Positions 45,430 to 56,102 of a DNA stretch of 64,000 bases are shown here, piece by piece. The notes under the pieces are model-generated. The model did no database searches, was not told the origin of the DNA, and worked only from the letters and a program-made list of their open reading frames with translations. The stretch is taken from positions 15,206,670 to 15,270,669 of the forward strand of contig OZ038467.1 in NCBI GenBank assembly GCA_964036295.1. Direction: 5' to 3'. Source of the DNA: Plumapathes pennacea. Its lineage: Eukaryota; Cnidaria; Anthozoa; Antipatharia; Myriopathidae. Both the position numbers and the translations under genes were made by a program. Position 1 is the stretch's first letter. Each line of letters starts with the position of its first letter.

Positions 45430-45439
45430 CGGTTAAATA
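45430..45439. repeat. 10-bp target-site duplication of element D, left
   Basis: CGGTTAAATA; identical copy at 46924-46933. The uninterrupted site can be seen in inverted form in the right arm of element A near 56296. Confidence 0.85.
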
Positions 45440-45738
45440 TACCCTGGGTTCCAGAGGTTTCTCGCTCTCGGAAATCCGGGCTGCGCGGCCCCGTAGAGCT
45501 GGGGCCGAAATCACGGGCGGCGGGGGGCTGGGGGCGAGGCGAAGCCGAGGCGAGAAACCTCTGGTAACAAACGTCGTTGTCTTTGAAAGTGCCGCTCCAA
45601 TCACAAGGCGTTTTAAAGCTCCCGAGTCAAAATCTGACCCTGGCACTCTCATTGGCTCAACCAAGATTGTTTTCTCACGAAGTCAGTGATTGGTCTAATC
45701 TGATGAGTTGGTAAAACCGGTTTTGAAGCAAAACCAAA

Positions 45739-46249
45739 GTGTCCGTCGAAGAAGTGTTGTTTCTCGAAGCGAGTTTAGCAATCGTTGAAACGATTCACTC
45801 GAAGTTTCCCGAAATCGAATGTTTAAAACCCCAGCAGCGAGACGCAGTTCTACAGTACATTTTGAGGAAGGATGTATTCGCAGTGCTTCCTACCGGCTTT
45901 GGAAAGTCTCTCACCTTCCAAGTGATTCCTGACATCTGTCGACATTTTCGCTGCACGCGGTTTTATATATCCTGAAAGTCCCATATTGCTGGTTATTTGC
46001 CCACTTGTTTCCCTGATTACTTCTCACACGAAGGAACTCGAGTCGCACGGCATATCATCGGCTTGTTTATCAGGAGATGCAGTGGACGGAGAAACGGCTC
46101 CGCAAAGGAACCAGCGCTTGAAAGCAAATCGGGAGCTTCAGACGCCGTTTTGTGTTAAACTCAGATACTTATTTAGAAAGGACAAGCAACAAAGGTTAGT
46201 CAGTGGAAATCGAACAATCACCGTGGCAAATATATTCTATCCCGTATAG
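45739..46249 (+). pseudogene. RecQ-like helicase fragment, frameshifted
   Basis: The first frame contains a Q-motif-like LKPQQRDAVLQYILRKDVF and Walker A (VLPTGFGKSLTFQVIPD) of superfamily 2 RecQ helicases. A stop follows at about 45973, after which another frame resumes at motif Ia (LLVICPLVSLITSHTKEL). The frame then degenerates (LFRKDKQQR) before the DEAH box. It has no upstream ATG and no C-terminal helicase half. It is dead as an enzyme and most likely captured by element D. Confidence 0.7.
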
Positions 46250-46266
46250 CTTGTAACTCGATCACT

Positions 46267-46764
46267 TCAAGAATGTATTAAAATCTGTATGCTGATCATT
46301 TTCCCTCGAAGTATTGTTTTACTACGCTTCTGTCGCCAGTTTCGGCTACCGTATTCGCTCAGAGCAGGAACTTGAGTCTTGAATGATTTAGTCAGATGTC
46401 TTATTTTTCTGTAATCTGACAGGCGGTGCTGCAGCGAGAATCGTTCACAAACCCTTAGAAGTAGGACTAGGTCTGCTTTTGTCACTGGCATGTCCAACAC
46501 CTTGGACAGTCGGTCCGCTAACTTTTCGTCCAGGGATTTTTTCCCGCTGAATAAGTTACATTTTCCCCTGCCAAGTACAGCTGGATCACATCTGCACACT
46601 CGACAGAAATCGTCCGGTTTGATGACTTTCGTAGGAGTTTTTTTATGCAGTTCGCTGTCATTGGTTTTGCATTTCGCCACGAACGAAACACAATTTTGAC
46701 AAGTATCAACCACGTGAGCGGAAACCGGTTTTTTTATTATCCAATTAAAATAACTGTCAATCAT
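46267..46764 (-). pseudogene. Cysteine-rich (ZAD-like) N-terminal fragment
   Basis: A 165-codon frame with CQNC then FVAKC, FCRVCRCDPAVLGRGKC, NLFSGKKSLDEKLADRLSKV and VCERFSLQHRLSDYRKIRHL. The arrangement of an early CxxC and a later cysteine-bearing helix recalls ZAD-type zinc-binding heads of multi-copy cnidarian proteins. One expected cysteine of the second pair is missing. The start at 46764 is close to the right inverted repeat of element D. Function unknown. Confidence 0.4.
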
Positions 46765-46933
46765 CGTGACATGGAAGTGAGATCAACGACGTTTGTTACC
46801 AGAGGTTTCTCGCCTCGGCTTCGCCTCGCCCCCAGCCCCCCGCCGCCCGTGATTTCGGCCCCAGCTCTACGGGGCCGCGCAGCCCGGATTTCCGAGAGCG
46901 AGAAACCTCTGGAACCCAGGGTACGGTTAAATA

Positions 46934-47275
46934 CCACAAGCTTCCGTTGTCTTGAAGAACAATTTAAGGTCGTATGCGCGCATGGATGTCTGTAGCTTGT
47001 TGTTTTTTTTTTACCTTTCTTTTAATCTTGTTACTATGCTGAAAACAGATTAAAGATCAAGATAGAGTACTACTCTGGTTGTTTGTATATTTTTCTAGCA
47101 GACAATATGTATTCTAAACTGTGTACAGCCAGTGAACGAAGATCGATCGGGAGATAGGGTATGTACGTTAAATTGTAACGCTGCAATGATTTCTTTTCCA
47201 AGTGGGACTCGCTAACCTTTATCGAGACTATAAGAGATTAATAGACGGATAACATGAACAAATTTGCAAAATAGC
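46934..47275. other. Element A internal segment between insertions D and B
   Basis: No coding sequence is recognised. Continuity with 55686-56444 was interrupted by insertion of element B. Confidence 0.5.
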
Positions 47276-47284
47276 GGATCTTTA
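47276..47284. repeat. 9-bp target-site duplication of element B, left
   Basis: GGATCTTTA; identical copy at 55677-55685. Confidence 0.8.
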
Positions 47285-47442
47285 GAGAACGGTTTGGAAC
47301 GTTCACCCAACCTCAGACCTCCAACGTCAGGCACCACCAACCTCAGATCTCCAACCTCAGGCATTTGGGACTGGGTCCAACTACCAACCTCAGGCTCTGG
47401 GAGAATGGGGACTACCAACTGAGGCACCTAGGGGACAAGTCG

Positions 47443-47449
47443 TAGGGGA
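47443..47449. repeat. 7-bp target-site duplication of element C, left
   Basis: TAGGGGA; identical copy at 54550-54556. Confidence 0.65.
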
Positions 47450-49379
47450 CAACACGATCTCGAGGCGAGAATAATGATTATCATAAATTCTTATTTGATC
47501 TGGAAATAATGATTATGATTGTTCCCAGGGCAGATCATGCGATGCTTGTCCCCAGGGCCATCTGCTTCATCAAAATGGCCGCCTCTCGTGGCATGCAAGC
47601 GTTCTCGAGATTTATCAACCGACGCTGTTGCTGAATGCTACAACCTTATCGAGAGTAGAAAAGAGGTCCAGGAAAGAATCTCATAACAGATGCGACGATG
47701 ATGCTAGCGCAACTCCTTCGGGTAAGGCGGCCAAACGACTTCCAAAATGCTCGTTTGTAGCAGTAGGCCACTGCGTCATGTAGGCTGGATATCTCTTGAG
47801 AACGCTTGCCTTTCACGTTCGATGTGCGACGAGAGGCGGCCATACATCTTGGTGATGCTGATACAAACCTGGCGTGCATGGAATTGCAGGATATGGTTTG
47901 TGTAGTTTGAATATTGCTTCTTGTGTACGCTGAGCTGTGAGTGTGTGGTATATACGGCTTGTTAAAACATTATTTAGAAAATATTTAGCATTACAGTAAA
48001 CACCGCTTATAATCAGGCTGTTTCGGTTCTTAAGTAGGTTCTTATTAAATCAGGGTTGAAACTGTTTGCTACTCTTCAGAATAGTACAAATCCATTACTA
48101 TGTAGCATTTACCTGGTTCGTTGTTGGTGAAGGGGTTGAGCTAGCGTAGAACTTTGGTTCGTAGTGCGAGAACGATCTCAACACGCAGAGGTTACTCTTA
48201 CAACTGACTTTATTGCAACATCTCAACTCATATATTGACTCTATTTGGTACCATTACAGACTTATTTCACAATCAGTTGGTGCATATCATTTTACTGAAC
48301 AGATTAATGCTATAATGTGTTTATATTAATTTCTGGGCTATGCTACAACTATAATAATATGATTATATTATAATACCATGCTTGCAGCAAACAATGAGGA
48401 TTATATTTCACTTGAGCCATCATAGTGATATTAATGTGTCCATGAAGCATCTAGTGCCAACACTGGTACATGTAGAGCTACAGTAGTATCATTTGTTACT
48501 GTAGATTTACTACACAGGTTGAGAAGACCTTGATATTGATCGCAAAAGCCAACCCAATATGCTGCAAGCAACAGAGAAAGGAAACCTTGGCATGTAGAAT
48601 GACATGTGTCAACAAAATAGTCTCACATACATATATTAAATAGAATGATTATTGTATTTGCTAAATAAAGATAACTAAATAAAAATAAACTAAATTATTT
48701 AGTTTATCTTTATTTATTGACAGGGCTTGTCAGTAAAACTTGGCAACTGGCTGGGGGTGGGAGGTAGAGTTATCCCCTATATTTCCTATAGGGACGTTCT
48801 GCTGGATAGGGTATAGTTTTCAGGGTCCTCCAGCTGGCTTAAACATGGTATATGATTTTACATTTTCGTGTCTTAAACAGGGAACTTAACTCCCACACTC
48901 AACTAACTTAAACTCCTGCTTTGGCTTGAACTCTTGCTCTGCGCAACAAGAATTGCGATTACATTAAATGATTTGTAATCAACCTTTTCACATAATGTTT
49001 ATCTTGCCATCACTTTGTCTATATGATAGCATTTGACAAGACGTATTTGTTACAAGGAGTTTTGTACCTGATGTGTATTGCCGCGTAAATGCAGACGGCT
49101 ATGTTGCCTAAGGAAAATTACGTGGAATAAAGCATTTTGCAATAGTGTCTTGAATATGGTGCAATTTTTGGTTGCCTTGCAAAATCAGGAAATTTGGACT
49201 GATGGCTAATACTTATGGCTACTTGGTGTATAAATGAGAATGACGAACTTATCTGAACCCTGTAAGAATTTCAGGCTTTGGTGCAAAATAGGACTACTTT
49301 ATTTGTTTGTACACTGACTCAGTGTGGGAGAAAAAAACTAGATTTGCCTTGTATTCCAAGTGGGTGCTGTCATGCCGAT

Positions 49380-52300
49380 GCTTTTTGCAAACAGTTTACT
49401 GCCTGAACACTGCGTATGTTTACCAAAAAAAGGTTGTGGGATCTCTTTGTAGGTCACAAGTGGGAGGATCCAAAAGAACCAAGATCCAATTGTAAAATCC
49501 AAAAGAACAGATGTTCTGAATGGTGAAGCGACAATTTAGCCAAGCCGACTGGCTCCTTGCAATCATCCAAGACATCGCCGCGGGCTACTAATGGCCTGCC
49601 ACTCACGGCTCTCTTAAGAGCCACCACGTTAATAAAAGTGAATGATTCATTTAGCGCTTCAAATAAACGTTATCCGAAATGAAAAACGCTACCGACCACT
49701 TACCGACCACTAAATCTTACCAGCCACATACCGACCACGTTACTGACCACGTTACCGACCACTTGCCGACTAGTTCAACTTGTTCACAATCACCCTGGCT
49801 TTTTCCAATAGTTATCAGTCAGGTAGGCCTGTAGCTTCATTGCCACCTTGCTGTTTCCAGCGGCTGTTTCAATGTTTCATGCCCGTGGAAAATAGCTCTA
49901 TCAGCTTCTTGGGAGTACCTTATGGTGCAAAGGTTGGAGAATGTTGTCTAATATTACGCGCGTAGCAACCTTCAAATCCGCTTTTTGTCCGCAACAGGAG
50001 CCGCAAATATGCTGGAAGGTTCTGTGGATGTTAAGGTAGATGCTTCACTGTGTCAGTAAGAATTGAAGATCCCCACATCCCAAAGCACATTGCTTGACAC
50101 CTTGCGCAGTTTTGTTATATTTTTTGCAACCTCGCAAGTGGCATTTGGTTGATATATATTTGAGGGGATAAGTCAGATTTGTTTGCTATAGCCTTGGTTT
50201 TAGTGACTTAGTTTTATTGGATTCTCACCATCATAAGCTCGGAGGTGGCGCGCTACTTGTTTTGGGCCAATTTCCTTCAATCAGTCGTAAGCCGGTAATC
50301 CGGCATCGGTTGCCGGCAATGAATTGATAAACTGTACCCATACTCAAAAGTCAAGCCCTCGGAAATCTTGAACCTGATAACTCCAGTACAATTAATGCTT
50401 AATAAATGCTCACGAGGAACTCAAAGGTGTGATCGCTCTTGATGTCTTTAGAGCAAGATTGTTCTTGAAGAATTTTGCGTTTAAAAAGGTCACGCCTTGC
50501 TTGACAATATTACACCGACATCCCCTAGCCACGTATATGTCGCCGGCTGGTCAACCTACTATTTGCAAGAAGTAGTCAAAATAATTCCTTATTTCTTTGG
50601 TGATATCAACAGCTTTAAAGCAATAAGATTTACAAAAGCTGCAGTTTTCTGACTGTTTATTATAGTAAAGCACATACCCGGTGGCTGTAAACTGTGCCAG
50701 AGGGACGGAGAGTAGGAAACCCCTACACATCCATAAGCATTTCAAATTTAGACTCTAATTCATCATTTCAGCGTTTTATGCGATTTTGCCCGTGTTTCGG
50801 TCAGTGTAGTATGTAATAGCAGAAAGTTTCATCTGGTTCAAAGCAAGAAACGTGATTATTTTCTATAACTGCTGCTTCATCGCCTTCTTTTTCATTTTTA
50901 TGCGCATTTGTCTATATTTCCTGCACTGTAGCGTCTAAACTCAACGAGTCTCACCCGGTTCATTGCAAAAAAACGACTATTTCGCATACAACGCTCAAAT
51001 CCATTTTCTACGCACTATGCGGTTCTTTCCGTGTTTTGTACACTGTAGCGTCTGAAGAAAAGGCATTTCATCCCTTTTTCGAGCAAAAATCGACAAGTTT
51101 GCACCGTCAGTCCTCACCCTACCCCACTGAAAGGAAATACCAACAATTTATGCGACTACATAATCAGGTAGTCACAAACGCTATATTTGCCTGAAGTATA
51201 TTGTATGAGAAATGTACATACCGTAAATCGTTTCAGGATTGTCTAAACTCTTCCTAGCACGACTTGAACAAGGGTTAATGATGCCGTCATATTTGGTTTG
51301 TGAGGGTGTGGGGGTTGGGGAAAAATTGTCGTGGCTGTGACCTAGCCGTACTCCAAGAAACGCAAATTTTGATCAACTCCAGCATCATTACACTCGAATT
51401 TAACAAATATCTCTGTCGCTTGTCCTTTGACTTTCACCAATGCTGTATTAGCGCATGCATCTTCGGCAAAGCGGTGAAAAACCTGTTTTTGATCGATCTA
51501 TAAATGAAAAAAAAAAAAGGTGAGCCACCATTCCACTCGAATTTCTCATCCTTTGAAATTATAGTGGCATACACAGCAAACAACTATAAAAAAAACTTTT
51601 GGTCGAGCTGTGCGACATGTATCACCCTCTAGATACATTTGTAAGCGCATGCCGCGCCCACAATAATTTACACGAAAATTTCGGATTTGGGGTAGGTAAA
51701 GTTTTCGTATCAAAACCGCGGCGCCCATTTTATATATTCTTTCTCCTTTTCGATAAGATCGTTTCTTTCATTTGTTAAACTCACTTTGATACTAGTTTCA
51801 TTTTATAGCATTTTGTTTCATTTGGGAAATTTACACCCTGCGCAGTGCACTGTGTAGTAATTTTTTTTGCCTCGGAGGTGTGCGATCCACGCACACCAAG
51901 GAGCTTATACTCTCTAGTAACATGCGCTTAATATCTGTTATCCATTTTTCGATCTTTGACAAACTTTTGATCCGCACTTTGCGCGCAGCTAGAAACATTT
52001 GGGCTTTCTTCGTTTTTCCGACAAATAAAACTAACTAGAAACTAGAAACTGCAGCTTGAAACTTTAGTGGTGCTTTGCGACATTTTAGTTTACGAGTCTG
52101 AATTGAGTAAATATGCTCTTTCCAGCTGTGTCATAATTTCATCTTTGTCCAAGTTTTACATAAGCTATCATTACCGCGATAAAGATCTGTTACAGTACCT
52201 CGGCACTGCATGACTAAACCCTTTCTTTTAAATGGAAATAGAAAAACCCGATTGCGATATTTTCATGCAAGAAAGCAAGTGGCGATGTTTTGCAGTTGTC

Positions 52301-52664
52301 CGCCCACTGTTGACTGATTTCTTCTTTAGAGTAAAACTAAACGCGATTTCCTTGGCTTTCGGTTGGCTGAAAGTGTTTCTTATGCATAATTGCTTTATTT
52401 TGGTTTTCGAAAGTCATCCAGAAATGGCTCAAATCAAACACAATTAATGGAACACAGGATCAGAAACATGAATGTATTTAAAACAAAGTCAAAACCAATA
52501 CAAAATCTTAGCATTTAAGGATAGGATAGAATACTCCTATCACCATATGGAATAAGGTAATCATTCTGTTATGCCGTTCTTTTAATTTAAATTCGGTGCC
52601 AGCCTTGTATAAACAAATGTGGAAAACTATGAAAACTTAAACCTCAATTTGACCTTTTTGTGAG
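49380..52664. other. Element C central region
   Basis: No coding gene is recognised. Features are a histone-type 3' stem-loop (49607-49622), stuttered ACCGACCAC units (49690-49775) and a decayed GGTTTTCG MITE end near 52330-52440. Confidence 0.45.
49607..49622 (+). promoter_or_regulatory. Histone-mRNA-type 3' stem-loop (orphan)
   Basis: GGCTCTCTTAAGAGCC: a six-base-pair stem with a four-base loop, flanked by CAC on the left and ACCACG on the right. This is the shape and flank of replication-dependent histone 3' ends (GGCTCT-loop-AGAGCC-ACC). No histone coding sequence is visible upstream, so this is an orphan element or histone-gene relic; chance is possible. Confidence 0.5.
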
Positions 52665-53056
52665 TCAGGCATAACAGCACCCACTTGAAATACAAGGCAA
52701 GTCTAGATTTTCCTTTCATACTGAGTCAACGTACAAACAAATAAAGTGCAGTCCTATTTTGCACAAAAGCCTAAAATTCTTACAGAGTTCAGATAAGTTC
52801 TTTCTTCTCATTTCATTTTAATCATGTTTGGAAACAATATTCCTCTTGGCAGTTGTCCCAGTTATTTGACAATGCTGACATTCTTGAATCCCAGGAACAA
52901 TGTTTTATTTGTCATTGCCACTCATGTCAACACAGGACTCCAAAGCTTCATCCAAAAGATCTTCAGAAAAGAGAAAAATATGGGTAATACTTCAATAAAA
53001 TATAAAAGTAGCATCTGATGTAAACAGCAACATGTAGCTATTTGTGAGCTCATAGG

Positions 53057-53256
53057 ACTAGTTTACATGTACAACAAAAACATAAGCATAAGTGTAAGCA
53101 TAAGCATAAATGACAAAAAAGTTACAGTGCAACATATTAACATAAAATATTTTCTTACCCAGTTATGCTTATGTCCCACTGTAGCTCTCCTGTTGTTTAT
53201 GCTCATGCTTATATGTTTGCGCTTGTGCTTATGCTTATGTCATGTGTAAACCAGCC
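53057..53256. repeat. Hairpin MITE inserted in the right arm of element C
   Basis: GTTTACATGTACAAC then CATAAGCATAAGTGTAAGC on the left pairs with GCTTGTGCTTATGCTTATG then TGTGTAAAC on the right. No counterpart is seen at the matching place in the left arm, so it inserted after the arms formed. Confidence 0.7.
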
Positions 53257-54549
53257 TAAAGAGTTGAAAAGATACCATTTGCCTGGGGGAGAGGGTACTC
53301 AATGGTAAATTGGGTAAGAAACAAAAATATATATGTATTTTACCCTGTCTAATTTGTGATCCTGTTCAAGACTGAACCAAAAATTGCACCCTACTTAAGA
53401 CACTAATGCAAAATGATATATTCCATGTACTTTTCCTTAGGCAACAGATTCGTCTGCATTTACACGGTAATATACATCAGGTACAAACTCCTTGTAACAA
53501 ATTCATCTAGTCAAATGCTGTACTACAGACAAAGTGATGAATGCAAGATCAGCGTCATGTGAAAATGTTGTTTACAAATCATTCAATGTAATTACAATTC
53601 TTGTTGCGCAGGGCAAGAGTTCAAGCTGAAGTAGGAGTTCAAGTTAGTTGACCATGGAAGTTAACCTGTTTAAGACATGGAAATGCAAAATTGTATACCT
53701 AATTGTTTGAGCCAGCTGGAGGATCCTGAAAACTATACCCTACACATTAATATTACTATGATGGCTTAAGTGAAATATAATCCTCATTGTTTGCTGCAAA
53801 CATGGTATTACAATATAATTATATTATTATAGTAAAGGATTTGTACTATTCTGAAGAGTAGCAAACAGTTTCAACCCTGATTTAATGAGAACCGACTTAA
53901 GAACCGAAACAGCCTGATTTAATTCCCACTAAACACCCGATATATAAGAACCTATTTAGGCTGACTTGTATGAAATGTAGGTTCTTATAAGCGGGTGTTT
54001 ACTGTAATGCTAAATATTTTCTAAATAATGTTTTAACAAGCCGTAAAATACCACATACTCACAGCTCAGCGTACACAAGAAGCAATATTCAAATTACACA
54101 AACCATATCCTGCAATTCCATGCACGCCAGGTTTGTATCAGCATCACCAAGATGTATGGCCGCCTCTCGTCGCACATCGAACGTGAAAGGAAAGCGTTCT
54201 CAAGAGATATCCAGCCTACATGACGCAGTGGCCTACTGCTACAAACGAGCATTTTGGAAGTCGTTTGGCCGCCTTACCCGAAGGAGTTGCGCTAGCATCA
54301 TCGTCGCATCTGTTATGAGATTCTTTCCTGGACCTCTTTTCTACTCTCGATAAGGTTGTAGCATTCAGCAACAGCGTCGGTTGATAAATCTCGAGAACGC
54401 TTGCATGCCACGAGAGGCGGCCATTTTGATGAAGCAGATGGCCCTGGGGACAAGCATCGCATGACCTGCCCTGGGAACAATCATAATCATTATTTCCAGA
54501 TCAAATAAGAATTTATGATAATCATTATTCTCGCCTCGAGATCGTGTTG

Positions 54550-54556
54550 TAGGGGA
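54550..54556. repeat. 7-bp target-site duplication of element C, right
   Basis: TAGGGGA, identical to 47443-47449. Confidence 0.65.
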
Positions 54557-54729
54557 ATGAGTTCAACCTCAGGCACCTTGGGGACTGGGGACCACCAACC
54601 TCAGGCACATTCCCCAGGAGACTAAGTACGACCACAACGTCAGGCACAAAATGGACGTGACGCAACAGGAAACAGCGATACGAACAACAAATACGTTTAA
54701 TATCAGCAATAACATGAACTGTGATTGTG

Positions 54730-55348
54730 TCGTAATTGTAGCGAATATTATAGCATCTCGGCACTCATCGACCTCACACGAGGTCGTTTCGCCGGGGCCA
54801 TAAGCCCCATGGGTGGTATGCCTGCAGTGAATCGGATTCATTAGGCCTGAAAACGTTCTACTAGCCATAAAAGTCCCAGACGTAAAGTGCACACACATGC
54901 CCTTCAAGTATCTCCCAGGGTGGATAGTTACGTTGTCTAACGTCCGCTTGTGCTGTTCACGAACGTGGCGCTGCAAAGCGTGGTTATTGGGATATAACCT
55001 GCTGCATTTGGGACAGACCAGATTGGAAACACGACGGCTTTCTCCGTCCGGAGCCGGGTCACTGTTACTGGCCGTTAAGGTAGGCGCGCTTGCCGTTGCT
55101 CGCCTTTGTATAGGGCGGGGCTGCTTGCTTGCAGGTCTTGAAGCATGTGTTGCGAGGTGGGGGTTAAATTCTCGCTTCCTCTGATAAATACGACCACAAA
55201 AAGCGCAATGCCAATGGCTGCGCTTGTGGAATGCTTTTCCTCGGCACCATCATCACAACGACTTATAAAGGTCGAAAACTCATCCAAGCTGTCTATGGTG
55301 ATGGAAATGTGTTCACATTGTGTTGCGTCCGTCTGTAAAGTTAAATAA
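54730..55348 (-). pseudogene. C2H2 zinc-finger gene fragment of element B
   Basis: Reading leftward, the frame begins with EHISITIDSLDEFSTFISRC. After a frame change come two fingers, CAFCGRIYQRKREFNPHLATH and (after a linker) CPKCSRLYPNNHALQRHVREQ with the last His following. Then comes a conserved-looking stretch (HPGRYLKGMCVHFTSGTF, GAYGPGET). The finger spacing is canonical (C-x2-C-x12-H-x3/4-H). A related fragment sits at the same relative place in element A. It may derive from a transposon-encoded or captured DNA-binding protein; the frameshift suggests decay. Confidence 0.6.
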
Positions 55349-55676
55349 CGTACTAAACCAAAAACAACAATAAAAAACGTAATAAGTCATCTACTTACAG
55401 CCATGTCTCTACTTTCTCCTTGAAGAGTTTACATAATTTCGATTCGAAAGACGGCAATATTTCTTTGAGGCGGCGCGTGGTTCTACCGAAAATCACCAAT
55501 TCCGATTCACCGGAAGTCTGGCGATGTGCCTGAGGTTGGAGTTGGACCCATTCCCCCAGGTGCGCTGCTGAGGTTGGTAGTCCCCATTCTCCCAGATGCC
55601 TGAGGTTGGTAGTTGGACCCAGTCCCAAATGCCTGAGGTTGGAGGTCCGAGGTTGGTGAACGTTCCAACTGTAGAT

Positions 55677-55685
55677 GGATCTTTA
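55677..55685. repeat. 9-bp target-site duplication of element B, right
   Basis: GGATCTTTA, identical to 47276-47284. Confidence 0.8.
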
Positions 55686-55910
55686 TGCTAAGCGCTGTTT
55701 GCCATATACCACAAAAGGGAACTGCAGCAACGAGTATATTTTATAGGTTCTTACCACAGAGAAAAGGTGCTATGTTTCACCATCCGCGCCTTAAAACGGA
55801 ACCCCATACTACTGGAACTGTACGATTTTTATTCCATAAAAACACCGGCGTCGGAGACAGAGTTATCCGCCTCGGAGGTGTCTGCTTTATGGGAGATAAG
55901 TGCATGTAAT

Positions 55911-56102
55911 TTACAGTGTCATACGCAACTTACCACCTTGCAAAATCCTGTCATCCCAATGCCGTTTGGTGAAGTGGTCTTTCATTTTGCACCTTTTCGT
56001 GGCTTTGAAATCCAATTTAGGGCAAAGAATACTATCACAAGGACCGATTAGCGCTGAAAATCCATCCGATTGATCCAAAGTAATAGAAATATGTTCCGTC
56101 AT
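55911..56102 (-). pseudogene. C2H2-type gene fragment of element A
   Basis: The frame MTEHISITLDQSDGFSALI then GPCDSILCPKLDF and CKMKDHFTKRHWDD parallels the start of the element B fragment (EHISIT-D-D-FS--I--CD). Only one incomplete finger is visible (C, then HFTKRH), ending at a possible donor (GGCAAG side, about 55930). No downstream exons are seen because element B interrupts the host element. Confidence 0.5.

Larger units (their letters stand above)
45440..46923. mobile_element. Element D: 1.5-kb element with ~140-bp inverted repeats carrying gene fragments
   Basis: The ends (TACCCTGGGTTCCAGAGGTT then TCTCGC) are near-perfect inverted repeats of about 140 bp (45440-45578 and 46785-46923), GC-rich with an internal GCCCCAGC/GGGGGGCTGGGG tract. 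A 10-bp direct repeat flanks them. Between them lie, in convergent orientation, a RecQ-like helicase fragment (plus) and a cysteine-rich zinc-finger-like fragment (minus). No transposase is present. Long end repeats, 9-11-bp duplication and captured fragments fit a Pack-MULE-like element, by inference. Confidence 0.75.
47450..54549. mobile_element. Element C: 7.1-kb element with ~1.9-kb inverted arms
   Basis: The ends CAACACGATCTCGAGGCGAG are inverted. The left arm (47450 to about 49380) and right arm (about 52665-54549) are inverted copies. The outer ~550 bp are almost identical, the inner parts visibly diverged with indels. A 7-bp direct repeat flanks it. The central 3.3 kb (49380-52665) shows no recognisable transposase, so superfamily is undetermined. 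Identical 77-codon frames occur in both arms (47646-47879 minus; 54120-54353 plus) but lie in the inverted repeat and have no known similarity. Confidence 0.72.
47285..55676. mobile_element. Element B: same family as A, nested in A
   Basis: The left end GAGAACGGTTTGGAACGTTC is identical to that of element A. The right end (reverse complement) is ATCTACAGTTGGAACGTTCA. Both are followed by degenerate CAACCTCAGGCA units. A perfect 9-bp duplication (GGATCTTTA) flanks it. Without the nested element C it is only about 1.3 kb and carries a C2H2 gene fragment beside its right end, as element A does. Confidence 0.8.

Noticed and set aside
44811-45689. Long Pro/Gly-rich open frames on both strands
   Set aside because: They arise because the ~33-bp tandem unit is a multiple of three with no stop in any frame; several frames on both strands are equally open and the tract belongs to a transposon terminus.
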